A stretch of 21,228 bases of DNA from Coriobacteriia bacterium (GTDB lineage Bacteria; Actinomycetota; Coriobacteriia; Coriobacteriales; Atopobiaceae). The stretch covers positions 1 to 21,228 of the forward strand of contig QAKZ01000044.1 in the NCBI GenBank assembly GCA_003150175.1, written 5' to 3'. The notes under the pieces were generated by a model that was not told the origin of the DNA, did no database searches, and was given only the letters and a program-made list of their open reading frames with translations. Position 1 is the stretch's first letter. Each line of letters opens with the position of its first letter. The translations under genes and the position numbers were made by a program. Below, in pieces: positions 1 to 7,261 of the stretch.

Positions 1-138
1 CGCCTCTTGGGCCATGGCGACGTGCGCATCCTCAAGCTGTCCGAGCTACGCGCGCTCGTCGAGGAATCCGGGCTCACCCTGCTCAAGCTCGAGGCGCAGA
101 AGGGCTTCCGCGCACACCTGGTGGCACAAAAGGAATAG
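1..138 (+). CDS. C-terminal end of a methyltransferase-like protein (partial, 5' end outside window)
   Basis: Frame 1 is open from the first base to a TAG at 136-138 and encodes 45 residues ending in KGFRAHLVAQKE. The segment has a helix-rich stretch (RILKLSELRALVEESGLTLLKLE) followed by a strand and a basic end. This resembles the last helix and strand of class I SAM-dependent (UbiE-type) methyltransferases, where a late helix 'L..L.EEAGF' is followed by a final strand. The SAM-binding part is outside the window, so the family assignment is inference from a short tail. The reading frame itself is well supported because it ends just before an intrinsic terminator. Confidence 0.55.
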   Translation, partial: RLLGHGDVRILKLSELRALVEESGLTLLKLEAQKGFRAHLVAQKE

Positions 139-143
139 CGAAC

Positions 144-179
144 CAAACCATAGTGCGCCGCCAAACCAGAGCGCGCCGC
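144..179. repeat. 18-bp tandem duplication in the terminator region
   Basis: Two 18-bp units lie head to tail at 144-161 (CAAACCATAGTGCGCCGC) and 162-179 (CAAACCAGAGCGCGCCGC), differing at two positions. The second unit supplies the left arm of the terminator hairpin. Confidence 0.8.
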
Positions 180-205
180 CACAAACGTGACGGCGCGCTC
201 TTTTT
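168..205 (+). terminator. Intrinsic terminator of the methyltransferase-like gene
   Basis: AGAGCGCGCCG (168-178) and CGGCGCGCTCT (191-201) form a perfect 11-bp stem with a 12-nt loop, followed by a T run through 205. The T run overlaps the TAA stop (204-206) of the convergent yeiH gene. On the minus strand the hairpin is followed only by a weak T tract, so it probably works best for the plus-strand gene. Confidence 0.85.
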
Positions 206-1238
206 ACCAGATGCCGATGACGTGTTGCATGCCTAGGCTCACGCAGGCGATGGCGACCCAGCAGCAGGCGCCCAGCGCGATGGGCTTGCCGCCCGTCCGC
301 ACAAGCTTGACGATGTCGGTGTTGAGGCCGATGGCGCTCATGGCCATCACGATGAGGAACTTCGAGAGCGCCTTCAGCGGCGCGGTGACGACGGCCGGCA
401 GGGAGAACACGGTGGTCGCGAGGCTCGCGAGCACAAAGAGGCCCACGAAGGTCGGGAACGCCCGGCGCAGGCTGAAGGTGCTCTTGGCCTCCCCGCCCGC
501 GCGGCGGTCGGCGCGCATCTGCCACACGGCGAGCGCGAGCGTGATCGGGATGATGGCCAGGGTCCTCGTGAGCTTGACGATGGTGGCGGCGTCGAGCGTG
601 TTCGCGCCCGGGTGCATGCCGTCCCAGGCCGCCGCGGCTGCCGTCACCGAGGAGGTGTCGTTGACGGCGGTTCCCGCAAAGAGGCCGAAGCCCTCGTTGG
701 TGAGGCCCAGCATTCCGCCGAGGGTGGGAAAGACGAGCGCGGCGATCACGTTGAAGAGGAAGATCACCGAGATGGCCTGGGCCACGTCCTCGTCGTCGGC
801 GCGAATCACGGGCGCGGTCGCCGCGATGGCGGAGCCGCCGCAGATGGAGGAGCCCACGCCAATGAGCGTGGCAATCTTTCCGGGCACGCGCATGACGCGG
901 CACATCACGAAGGAAACGATGAGCGACGTCGAGATGGTGGAGACGATCACCGGCAGGCTCGTGGCCCCCACCTTCGCAACCTGCGCGAGGTTAAGCCCGA
1001 ACCCCAGGAAGACGACGGCCGCCTGAAGGATGTACTTGGACGTGAACTTGATGCCGGGCTGAAGCGACGAGGCGTCGCGGCCGCGAAGCACCTGCGCCAA
1101 GAGCATGCCGAACAGGATGCCGAAAACCGGCCCGCCGACCACCTCGGCATGCTGGCCGCAGATCCACGCGACCACGGCGATTGCCAAACACAGGAGGATG
1201 CCCTTGCCCTTCTTGGCAAGATCAAGAGATTCAGCCAT
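204..1238 (-). CDS. yeiH: YeiH family putative sulfate exporter (UPF0324 membrane protein)
   Basis: A 344-residue, strongly hydrophobic protein with about ten predicted membrane segments. Landmarks of the UPF0324/YeiH family are the early [12 protein letters not shown] segment, the glycine-rich [18 protein letters not shown] motif near the middle, then [15 protein letters not shown] and the late SAIGLNTD. Family members are annotated as putative sulfate or anion exporters, and the substrate is not established here. The start at 1238 ([13 protein letters not shown]) is preferred because AAGAAAGG lies just upstream. A longer in-frame start at 1319 adds a polar, non-family N-terminus without a good ribosome site. 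The gene is convergent with the upstream methyltransferase tail and divergent from the yhhQ-like gene, so it is probably monocistronic. Confidence 0.88.
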   Translation of the reverse strand: MAESLDLAKKGKGILLCLAIAVVAWICGQHAEVVGGPVFGILFGMLLAQVLRGRDASSLQPGIKFTSKYILQAAVVFLGFGLNLAQVAKVGATSLPVIVSTISTSLIVSFVMCRVMRVPGKIATLIGVGSSICGGSAIAATAPVIRADDEDVAQAISVIFLFNVIAALVFPTLGGMLGLTNEGFGLFAGTAVNDTSSVTAAAAAWDGMHPGANTLDAATIVKLTRTLAIIPITLALAVWQMRADRRAGGEAKSTFSLRRAFPTFVGLFVLASLATTVFSLPAVVTAPLKALSKFLIVMAMSAIGLNTDIVKLVRTGGKPIALGACCWVAIACVSLGMQHVIGIW

Positions 1239-1281
1239 GCAAAAACCTTTCTTGCTGTGACCCATCGAAACGAAACGGCTC

Positions 1282-1287
1282 ATTCTA
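1282..1287 (-). promoter_or_regulatory. Possible -10 box for yeiH
   Basis: On the minus strand this hexamer reads TAGAAT, five of six matches to TATAAT, about 44 nt upstream of the chosen yeiH start. No convincing -35 box lies at the right distance, so this is a weak prediction. Confidence 0.3.
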
Positions 1288-1326
1288 TCCCCGCGCAAGG
1301 TCCTTGAAGCCGATGCCACGCCCTCA

Positions 1327-1355
1327 TGGAAATAAGTGGAAACAAGGGCTATGCT
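1327..1355 (+). promoter_or_regulatory. Predicted sigma70-type promoter for the yhhQ-like/SDR pair
   Basis: TGGAAA (1327-1332) is separated by exactly 17 bp from TATGCT (1350-1355), an acceptable -35/-10 pair. Transcription would start near 1362 and give a leader of about 90 nt that carries the palindrome and hairpin at 1370-1420. The call rests on pattern only. Confidence 0.45.
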
Positions 1356-1369
1356 AGTCAGGTTGTATC

Positions 1370-1420
1370 CGGCGGATCCGCCGCCCGCGCTGTTCTACTC
1401 CGATATCCAGCGCGTTAGAA
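1370..1420 (+). promoter_or_regulatory. Structured leader of the queuosine-precursor transporter gene (candidate cis-regulator)
   Basis: Three pairing elements are visible. CGGCGGATCCGCCG (1370-1383) is a perfect 14-bp palindrome. CGCGCTG (1386-1392) pairs perfectly with CAGCGCG (1408-1414) around a 15-nt loop. TTCTA in that loop (1393-1397) is complementary to TAGAA (1416-1420) just after the stem. The last pairing probably competes with the hairpin, because the 1-nt connector is too short for a normal H-type pseudoknot. The Shine-Dalgarno AAAGGAAAG follows. Members of this transporter family are often under preQ1 riboswitches, but the known preQ1-I consensus is not clearly met. Confidence 0.4.
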
Positions 1421-1450
1421 GCTAAAACCAAAGGAAAGAGAGACAACCGC

Positions 1451-2188
1451 ATGATCAAGAACGTCCTTGAAGACTACAAGCTCCTCCTGCGCAGCATCCC
1501 CGCCTCCACCGTCACCTGCTTCATCGTCAGCGTCATTTTGATGAACCTCTTGGCCAACAAAGAGCTCGTCAGCCTCCCATGGCTCGCGCTCGACTGCGGC
1601 TTCACGCTCTCGTGGGTGTCGTTCCTCTGCATGGACATGATCTGCAAGCGCTTCGGGCCCAAGGCCTCGGTCAAGGTCTCCATCCTCGCGCTCGCCCTCA
1701 ACCTCGCGGTGAGCGGGCTGTTCTGGCTCGTCAGCCTCGCGCCCGGCATGTGGGGCGCCTACTACGACACCGGCTCGCTCGAGGTCAACGCCGCGCTCAA
1801 CGCCACCATCGGCGGCTCGTGGTACGTCGTGCTCGGAAGCTCGCTCGCCATGCTCTGCTCCTCCTTCGTGAACTCGCACATCAACCAGTTCATCGGCCAC
1901 CTCACCGACAACGGCAGCTTCGCCACCTTCGCGCTGCGCAGCTACGTGAGCACCGGCATCGGCCAGTTCGTCGACAACCTCGTGTTCGCCGTCGTGGTCT
2001 CCCACACGTTCTTCGGCTGGTCGTGGGTCCAGGTCCTCACCTGCTCCATCACCGGCGCGCTCGCCGAGCTCCTCTGCGAGATCGCGCTCTCCCCTGTCGG
2101 CTTCCGCGTGGCCAGCGGCTGGGAGCGCGAGGGCGTGGGCGAGAAGTACGTCCAGGCGCACGCCGCCGATCTCGAGGCGAGGATGTAA
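1451..2188 (+). CDS. yhhQ: VUT/YhhQ family queuosine precursor transporter
   Basis: A 245-residue membrane protein with about six hydrophobic segments. It matches the VUT (formerly DUF165, COG1738) pattern: an early hydrophobic helix ending MNLLANKEL, then LDCGFTLSWVSFLCMDMICKRFG, the central LNATIGGSWYVVLGSSLAMLCSSFVNSHINQFI, and SYVSTGIGQFVDNLVFAVVV. The family imports queuosine precursors (preQ0, preQ1 or queuine) across the cytoplasmic membrane for tRNA modification, and which one is used here is not visible. The start at 1451 has AAAGGAAAG upstream. The stop overlaps the next gene's start in a TAATG arrangement, which implies translational coupling. A promoter and a structured leader precede it. 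Confidence 0.86.
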   Translation: MIKNVLEDYKLLLRSIPASTVTCFIVSVILMNLLANKELVSLPWLALDCGFTLSWVSFLCMDMICKRFGPKASVKVSILALALNLAVSGLFWLVSLAPGMWGAYYDTGSLEVNAALNATIGGSWYVVLGSSLAMLCSSFVNSHINQFIGHLTDNGSFATFALRSYVSTGIGQFVDNLVFAVVVSHTFFGWSWVQVLTCSITGALAELLCEIALSPVGFRVASGWEREGVGEKYVQAHAADLEARM

Positions 2189-2886
2189 TGGACGTCCTCA
2201 TCTCCGGGACGTCATCGGGCATCGGGCGCGCGACGGCGCTCAAATTCCTCGCCGAGGGGCACCGCGTCTGGGGCCTCGACTGTGCGGATCCGAGCATCGA
2301 CAGCCCTTCTTACCAGCACTTCATTTGCGATGTGGCGGATGAGGGGAGCCTGCCTTCCGGCCTTGCGCCGCAGGTCGTGGTAAGCTGCGCCGGAGTCCAG
2401 GGCTCGCCCGACGACATCTCCGTGAACCTTCGCGGCACCATCAACGTCGTCGAGAAGTACGCCTTTTGCGGCGAGGCCTCCGGGCAGAAGCGCGAGCTCG
2501 CCCGCACGCCCTCCCCGGGCATCCGCGCCGTGGTCAACGTGGGCTCCGCGAGCGCCCACACGGGCAGCGAGTTTCCCGTCTACGCGGCGAGCAAGGGTGG
2601 CGTCTGCGCGTACACGAAAAACGTCGCGATGCGTCTTGCGCCCCAGGCCACCTGCAACAGCGTGGACCCGGGCGGCGTGACGACCGAGCTCAACCGCCCC
2701 GTCATGGACGACGAGCGCATGTGGTCGCGCATCATGGACCTGACGCCGCTGCGCCGCTGGGCCTCACCCGAGGAGATCGCCGACTGGATCTACTTCGTCG
2801 CGGTCCAGAACCGCTTCATGACCGGGCAGAATCTCCTCATCGACGGCGGGGAGGCCGGCCGCACCGAGTTCGTCTGGCCCGACTAG
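2188..2886 (+). CDS. Short-chain dehydrogenase/reductase (SDR)
   Basis: A 232-residue protein with the classical SDR landmarks. The nucleotide-binding GTSSGIG is at residues 7-13, DV at 48-49 and the CAG variant of NNAG at 67-69. The catalytic serine region is GSAS at 119-122, followed by YAASK at 132-136 (Tyr132, Lys136) and the PGG segment at 161-163. The C-terminal 'TGQNLLIDGGEA' is typical of NAD(P)H-dependent SDR oxidoreductases. The protein is slightly short for the family (about 250 aa). Its ATG overlaps the stop of the transporter gene by one base, so the two are co-translated. The substrate cannot be deduced, and a link to queuosine metabolism is only suggested by the coupling. Confidence 0.88.
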   Translation: MDVLISGTSSGIGRATALKFLAEGHRVWGLDCADPSIDSPSYQHFICDVADEGSLPSGLAPQVVVSCAGVQGSPDDISVNLRGTINVVEKYAFCGEASGQKRELARTPSPGIRAVVNVGSASAHTGSEFPVYAASKGGVCAYTKNVAMRLAPQATCNSVDPGGVTTELNRPVMDDERMWSRIMDLTPLRRWASPEEIADWIYFVAVQNRFMTGQNLLIDGGEAGRTEFVWPD

Positions 2887-2912
2887 CCCCACCCTCGCCG
2901 AGCCACGCCCTT

Positions 2913-2957
2913 CACTGGGTGACAGTCATTGCATGCAGCTTTTGGGGACACACATCA
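2913..2957 (+). repeat. Solo copy of the 45-bp end repeat (E1)
   Basis: The segment starts CACTGGGTGACAGTCATTGC and ends GGGGACACACATCA. It matches, over its full 45 bp with a few differences, the left end of the element at 13072-13116 and the inverted right end at 13422-13466. It also matches the inverted end at 5167-5211 with more differences. It lies 26 bp after the SDR stop and upstream of adenine deaminase. Confidence 0.85.
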
Positions 2958-2984
2958 CTGGGCGGGCGACCGTTGGCGGACGGG

Positions 2985-3026
2985 GGCTGCCGCCTGGCCG
3001 GACGCCCGGCAGCCGCCCGGCCAGGC
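2985..3026 (+). promoter_or_regulatory. Interleaved inverted repeats upstream of adenine deaminase
   Basis: GGCTGCCG (2985-2992) pairs with CGGCAGCC (3007-3014). GCCTGGCCGG (2992-3001) pairs with CCGGCCAGGC (3017-3026). The arms interleave (1-2-1'-2'), so the stems must either exclude each other or form a pseudoknot. The function is unknown. It could be a leader switch or a DNA-level site, depending on where transcription starts. It does not resemble the purine riboswitch. Confidence 0.4.
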
Positions 3027-3106
3027 AGGGCATACTCTTCGCAAATGCGCAAACGCGCCGCCCGATCCGCGACGCGCCGCGAAGCACGCACGCGAAGGGA
3101 GCCCCC

Positions 3107-4915
3107 ATGATCAACAACTTCTGCAAGGTCCCGCTCTGGGAGTGCCATTCCACGCTCGTCGACGTCGCTCAGGGCCGCAAGCCCGCCGACACCGTGATCC
3201 GCCACGCCAACCTCGTGAGCGTGACCACCCACGAGGTCCTCCCCGACTCAGACATCGCGATCTCGTGCGGGCGCGTGGCCTACCTCGGGCTCGACGGCCA
3301 CACCGCCGAGCACTGCATCGGCCCGGACACCCAGGTTATCGACGCGACGGGCAAGTACGTCGCCCCCGGCTACATCGACTCGCACATCCACGTCGAGTCC
3401 GCCATGATCGGCTGCGGGGAGTACGCCAAGGTCGTCGTCCCCCGCGGCACGACCGCGATCTACGCTGACCCGCACGAGTGCTGCAACGTCGTCGGCCTGA
3501 AGGGCGTCCGCGTCATGTTTGACGACGCCAAGCGAGCCCCTCTGAAGGCCATGCTCACCACGCCCTCCTGCGTGCCGGCTGTCACGGGATTCGACGACTC
3601 CGGCGCCTCCGTCGACGCCGAGCAGGTCACGGCCACCATGGGCTGGCCCGACGTCGTCGGCCTCGGCGAGATGATGAACTTCCCCGGCATCCTCGGCGGC
3701 GAGAAGAACGCACAGGACGAGGTCGCGGAGACCCTCAAGGCCGGCAAGTGCGTGACCGGTCACTACTCGGTATCCGAGACCGACCGCGGCCTGGCGGCCT
3801 ACATCGCCTCCGGCGTGCGCGCGTGCCACGAGTCGATCACCCCCGAGGACGTCATCGCGAAGCTCCGCATGGGCATGTACGTCCAGGCGCGCTACGGCTC
3901 CGCGTGGCTCTCGCTGCCCGGCTACCTCCCCCAGGTCCTCGCATCCGGCGTGGACACCAGGCTGATCACGCTGTGCACCGACGACAATCACCCGAACACG
4001 CTCGTCACCGAAGGCGGCATGGACCGCGCCCTGCGCGCGTGCGTCGCGGCGGGCGCCGACGCGGTGACGGCGCTGCAGTTCGCGACCATCAACGCCGCGC
4101 AGATGCTCGGCATCGACGCGGACATGGGCAGCGTCACGCCCGGCAAGTGCGCCGACCTCGTGCTTCTTCCCGACCTCGAGTCGTTCGTTCCCGAGGCGGT
4201 CATGATCGACGGCGACGTAGTGGCGCGCGACGGCGAGCCGCTCTTCCACCTCGACCTCTACCGCTGGCCCGACTTCATGACCCACACGATGAACGTCGGG
4301 CGCAGCTTCACCGCCGAGGACTTCCGCGTCCCGGTCGACCGCCCCGACGGCCGCGCCCGCGTGCGCGCGATCGGCGGCATCGGCGGCTCCACGATCACGC
4401 AGGACATCGTCGTAGAGGTGCCCGTGGTCGGCGGCGCGCTCCAGGCCGACCCCGCGAACGACGTGCTCAAGATGGCCGTCTTCGACCGGCACCACGGCGC
4501 CGAGGGCACGCACTCCTACGGCTTCTGCACGGGCTTCGGCGTCCACGGCGCGCTCGCCCAGACCGTCAGCCACGACTCGCACAACCTGCTCGTCGTCGGC
4601 GACAACGATGCGGACATGGCGCTCGCGGCGCAGACGCTCGTCGACTGCGGCGGCGGGGAGGTCGCCGTGGCGGACGGGCGCGTGCTCGCCATCGTCGAGC
4701 TGCCCGTCTGCGGCCTCATGAGCGATAAGGACGTCGAGACCGTCGCCGCCGAGGTCGCGTGCATCGAGCATGCATGGGCGCATATGGGCTGCAAGATGCC
4801 GTCGCCCTTCATGACGATGGGCATCCTCTCGCTGCCGTGCGTCCCCGTCCTGCGCCTCACGAACCGCGGCTACGTCAACTGCGAGACCTTCCAGTTCGAG
4901 GACCTTCTCGCCTGA
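3107..4915 (+). CDS. ade: Adenine deaminase
   Basis: A 602-residue amidohydrolase of the AdeC type, which converts adenine to hypoxanthine and ammonia in purine salvage. Metal-binding and catalytic landmarks are HIHVESAM (93-100), DPHECCNVVG (121-130), the TDD at 291-293 in LCTDDNHPNTL, and the adenine-deaminase-specific HDSHNLLVVG (from His489). The C-terminal part has the typical 'ELPVCGLMSD' stretch. Length fits the family (about 570-600). The start at 3107 is preferred over the in-frame ATG at 2933 because AAGGGAG sits 5 nt upstream and the earlier start would translate through the repeat. The gene stands alone, bounded by inverted copies of an intergenic repeat (2913 and 5211). Confidence 0.95.
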   Translation: MINNFCKVPLWECHSTLVDVAQGRKPADTVIRHANLVSVTTHEVLPDSDIAISCGRVAYLGLDGHTAEHCIGPDTQVIDATGKYVAPGYIDSHIHVESAMIGCGEYAKVVVPRGTTAIYADPHECCNVVGLKGVRVMFDDAKRAPLKAMLTTPSCVPAVTGFDDSGASVDAEQVTATMGWPDVVGLGEMMNFPGILGGEKNAQDEVAETLKAGKCVTGHYSVSETDRGLAAYIASGVRACHESITPEDVIAKLRMGMYVQARYGSAWLSLPGYLPQVLASGVDTRLITLCTDDNHPNTLVTEGGMDRALRACVAAGADAVTALQFATINAAQMLGIDADMGSVTPGKCADLVLLPDLESFVPEAVMIDGDVVARDGEPLFHLDLYRWPDFMTHTMNVGRSFTAEDFRVPVDRPDGRARVRAIGGIGGSTITQDIVVEVPVVGGALQADPANDVLKMAVFDRHHGAEGTHSYGFCTGFGVHGALAQTVSHDSHNLLVVGDNDADMALAAQTLVDCGGGEVAVADGRVLAIVELPVCGLMSDKDVETVAAEVACIEHAWAHMGCKMPSPFMTMGILSLPCVPVLRLTNRGYVNCETFQFEDLLA

Positions 4916-4934
4916 CCCGCCCTTGACGGGCGGG
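4916..4934 (+). other. GC hairpin directly after the adenine deaminase stop
   Basis: CCCGCCC (4916-4922) and GGGCGGG (4928-4934) form a perfect 7-bp stem with a 5-nt loop starting at the base after the stop codon. A G-rich tract follows, not a T run, so it is a possible RNA 3'-end stabiliser and not a classical terminator. Confidence 0.5.
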
Positions 4935-4940
4935 GCGGGG

Positions 4941-5211
4941 GGCAGCGCGCCCTTTCTCGCGGGAGAGATGACTTCTCTTCCGCAGAGCAGGCTTCTCTTC
5001 TCGGTTTCTTGATAAGAGAAGACTTCTCTGAAGAAGGGCAGCCTTCTCTTTCACACGGAAGAGAAGGCTGCCCCGTTGAAAACGGCGACTTGGGACGGTG
5101 AATCGCCGAGAGTGTCCCAAATAGCTGCAGCCAATGACTGTCACCGGCTGATGGGTGGCACCGGATGATGGGTGTCGTAGAAAGCTGCACCCAATGACTG
5201 TTCACCCAGTG
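4941..5211 (-). repeat. Palindromic intergenic element, copy A (body plus one end)
   Basis: The 300-bp gap between convergent ade and etfA is almost filled by this element. The body at 4941-5095 aligns nearly end to end with the reverse complement of 13187-13342. The body holds a 15-bp perfect hairpin (5036-5050 with 5059-5073, loop TCACACGG) and a near-palindrome AGAGAAGACTTCTCT. From 5096 to 5211 the minus strand carries two copies of the end repeat. The outer one starts at 5211, only 4 bp past the etfA stop. No coding sequence is seen here. The arrangement resembles REP/BIME or MITE-like elements. No transposase is present. Confidence 0.75.
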
Positions 5212-5215
5212 TTGG

Positions 5216-6406
5216 TCAGCGGAGGTAGGCGTTCATGAACTCGATGCAGTCGCCGACGACGGCGTAGTTGGCGGCAGAGAGGATCGGGGCGTCGGGGTCC
5301 TCGTTGACAGCGACGACGCACTCGGCACCGCCGATGCCCGCGAGGTGCTGGATCGCGCCGGAGACGCCCAAGCTCACGAGCAGCTTCGGCGCCACGGATA
5401 CGCCCGTCTGCCCGACCTGGTGGCGGTACTCGAGCCAGCCGGCCTCGACCACGGGGCGCGTGCAGCCGATCTCGGCGCCGATGGCCTCGGCGAAGCGGCG
5501 CACGAGCTTGAGGTTCTTCTTTCCGCCGATGCCGCGGCCGACGACGACCAGGCGCTCGGCATCGCGGATCGAGGGCTCGTCGGAGGGCTTCGCGTGCTCG
5601 ACCACCCGCACGCGCGGGCGCGCGTCGGCTGCGAGCGCGACCTCCTCGACCTCGCCCGTCCGCATGGCATCGGGCTCCGGGGCCTTGAAGACGCCCGGGC
5701 GCACCGTCGCCATCTGCGGCCGGTGAGAAGGGCACATGATCGTGGCCATCAGGTTGCCGCCGAAGGCGGGGCGCGTCTGGTGCAGGAGCCCGGTCTGCTC
5801 GTCCATGGCGAGCACGGTGCAGTCGGCGGTGAGGCCCGTCTGCAGGCGGACCGCCACGCCCGGCGCGAGCTCGCGGCCGAAGTTCGTGGCGCCGTAGAGG
5901 ATGATCTCGGGCTTGCGCCCGCGCGCGAGGTCGCAGATCAGGCGCGCGTAGCACTCGGAGTCGTTCTCGGCCAGGCGATCGTCGCGGCAGGCGAGCACGC
6001 GGTCGGCGCCCGCGGCGATGAGCTGGGCGGCGTTGCCCGCAGGCGCGTCCGCGCCCTCCCCCAGCACCGCGACGACCTCGCAGCCGCGCACGGCCGCCAG
6101 CTCGCGTGCACGGCCCAGGAGCTCGAAAGCCACCGGGACAAGCTCGCCCGCGCGGTCTGTCTGGCAGAAGACCCAGATGCCGTGGAAAGAAGCCAGGTCC
6201 GCCGCGCCCGCCGCCGCGCCGCGGTCGATGCGGATCGCGCCCACGGGGCACGCGTCCACGCACGCGCCGCAGTACACGCAGTCGCCCGTGGCGACGGCGC
6301 GGCGGTCGCGCTTCTCGCCCTCGATGCGCACGCCGCCATTGGCACAAGCCTTGGCACAACGACCGCAGCCTATGCACTTCTGGGCGTCGATGAGAAGTCC
6401 AGCCAT
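5216..6406 (-). CDS. etfA: Electron transfer flavoprotein alpha subunit with N-terminal two-cluster ferredoxin domain
   Basis: A 396-residue protein. Residues 1-60 are a ferredoxin-like domain with two four-cysteine motifs, CxxCxxCxxxC at Cys11/14/17/21 and Cys43/46/49/53, each suited to a [4Fe-4S] cluster. The remainder is EtfA, including the C-terminal FAD-binding region with GRGIGGKKNL, GQTG, LGVSGAIQHLAG and VNEDPDAPI. EtfA/LctC of the Acetobacterium woodii lactate dehydrogenase also carries an N-terminal ferredoxin domain. The start at 6406 overlaps the etfB stop by one base (TAATG), giving strong coupling, and longer in-frame starts would run inside etfB. The likely role is moving electrons between ferredoxin, the Etf flavins and the dehydrogenase encoded first in the operon. 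Confidence 0.93.
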   Translation of the reverse strand: MAGLLIDAQKCIGCGRCAKACANGGVRIEGEKRDRRAVATGDCVYCGACVDACPVGAIRIDRGAAAGAADLASFHGIWVFCQTDRAGELVPVAFELLGRARELAAVRGCEVVAVLGEGADAPAGNAAQLIAAGADRVLACRDDRLAENDSECYARLICDLARGRKPEIILYGATNFGRELAPGVAVRLQTGLTADCTVLAMDEQTGLLHQTRPAFGGNLMATIMCPSHRPQMATVRPGVFKAPEPDAMRTGEVEEVALAADARPRVRVVEHAKPSDEPSIRDAERLVVVGRGIGGKKNLKLVRRFAEAIGAEIGCTRPVVEAGWLEYRHQVGQTGVSVAPKLLVSLGVSGAIQHLAGIGGAECVVAVNEDPDAPILSAANYAVVGDCIEFMNAYLR

Positions 6407-7260
6407 TATTCCATCCCCTCCAGGAGCTCGGCGAACGCCGCCGCCTGCTCGGCCGCGACCCCCTCGATGCGCACGCTCTGCTGGCTGCGCTCGGGCATGA
6501 ACGATCGGACGACCTGCGTCGGCGAGCCCACAAGGCCGCAGCGCGACGGGTCCGCGCCCGCCGCCTCGGCGCCGAGGACCTCGATGCGCGCCGCCTCGCC
6601 CGCGCGCACGCCCGTGATGGACGGCATGCGCAGGTCCGCGGCGTCCTTGGACACGGTGATCACGCACGGCAGCTCGACCCGCACCAGCTCAGAGCCCTCA
6701 TCGGAGTCGCGGCGCAGCGTGAGCTCGCCACCCACGAGCCCCACGACCTCGCTCACGCCCGCGACGCACGGGACGCCGAAGGCGCCGGCGAGCTCGGGGC
6801 CGATCTGAGCGGTGTCGCCGTCGACGGCCATCTTCCCGCAGACGATGAGGTCGGGCTGCTCGCCCAGGGCGCGGATTCCGCAGGTCAGGGCATACGCCGT
6901 GGCCAGTGTGTCGGCGCCGGCGAAGGCGCGGTCGGACAGCAAGAGGCCCGCGTCGGCGCCCCTGGCCACGCAGTCGCGCAGCAGGCGCTCGGTCGCGGGG
7001 ATTCCCATAGAGACGCAGGTCACGCGGGTCTTCTTGCCGGCGACGGGCTCGGCGGCGGAGCCCGCGGCCGCAACCCCCGCCCGCTCGTCCTTGATCCGCA
7101 GCGCGACCTCGAGCGCACTCGCGTCGAACGGGTTCACGACGGCCTGCTTGCCGTCGCGCACGATGGTGTTCGTCTTCGGGTCCATCTTGACCTCGGTGGT
7201 GGAGGGCACGGCCTTCACGCACACGACGATGCCCAGGGCATCGCGCTTCTCTTCCGCCAT
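6406..7260 (-). CDS. etfB: Electron transfer flavoprotein beta subunit
   Basis: A 284-residue EtfB. Family landmarks are IVVCVKAVPSTTEVKMDP near the N-terminus, VVNPFDASALEVALRIKD (NPFD at 43-46) and the nucleotide-site segment CGKMAVDGDTAQIGPELA (DGDTAQIGP at 147-155). The NP motif and the DGDTAQ segment are seen in Etf proteins of the bifurcating type, although I cannot run the diagnostic alignment. An Ala/Gly-rich insert at about residues 60-76 looks like a flexible loop. The start at 7260 lies one base after the upstream gene's stop, with AGAAAGGGGG as ribosome site inside the end of that gene. It would form a heterodimer with the downstream EtfA and serve the FAD-linked dehydrogenase. 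Confidence 0.93.
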   Translation of the reverse strand: MAEEKRDALGIVVCVKAVPSTTEVKMDPKTNTIVRDGKQAVVNPFDASALEVALRIKDERAGVAAAGSAAEPVAGKKTRVTCVSMGIPATERLLRDCVARGADAGLLLSDRAFAGADTLATAYALTCGIRALGEQPDLIVCGKMAVDGDTAQIGPELAGAFGVPCVAGVSEVVGLVGGELTLRRDSDEGSELVRVELPCVITVSKDAADLRMPSITGVRAGEAARIEVLGAEAAGADPSRCGLVGSPTQVVRSFMPERSQQSVRIEGVAAEQAAAFAELLEGME

Positions 7261-7261
7261 G

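Noticed and set aside
1386..1420. Standard preQ1-I riboswitch with H-type pseudoknot
   Set aside because: The connector after the 7-bp stem is only 1 nt, too short to cross it, and the A-rich tail of the consensus is missing. It is kept only as a candidate structured leader.
2933..3106. Longer adenine deaminase start inside the repeat
   Set aside because: There is no ribosome site at 2933, and the extension would translate the end repeat and the interleaved stems. The start at 3107 has AAGGGAG at good spacing.
2962..3106. Purine riboswitch ahead of adenine deaminase
   Set aside because: The conserved junction bases of the purine aptamer are absent and the region is much too GC-rich.
3248..4783. 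Long minus-strand reading frame opposite adenine deaminase
   Set aside because: It is antisense to a clearly conserved gene and its product is Asp/Val/Gly/Arg-rich without family motifs. Such frames are common in high-GC DNA.
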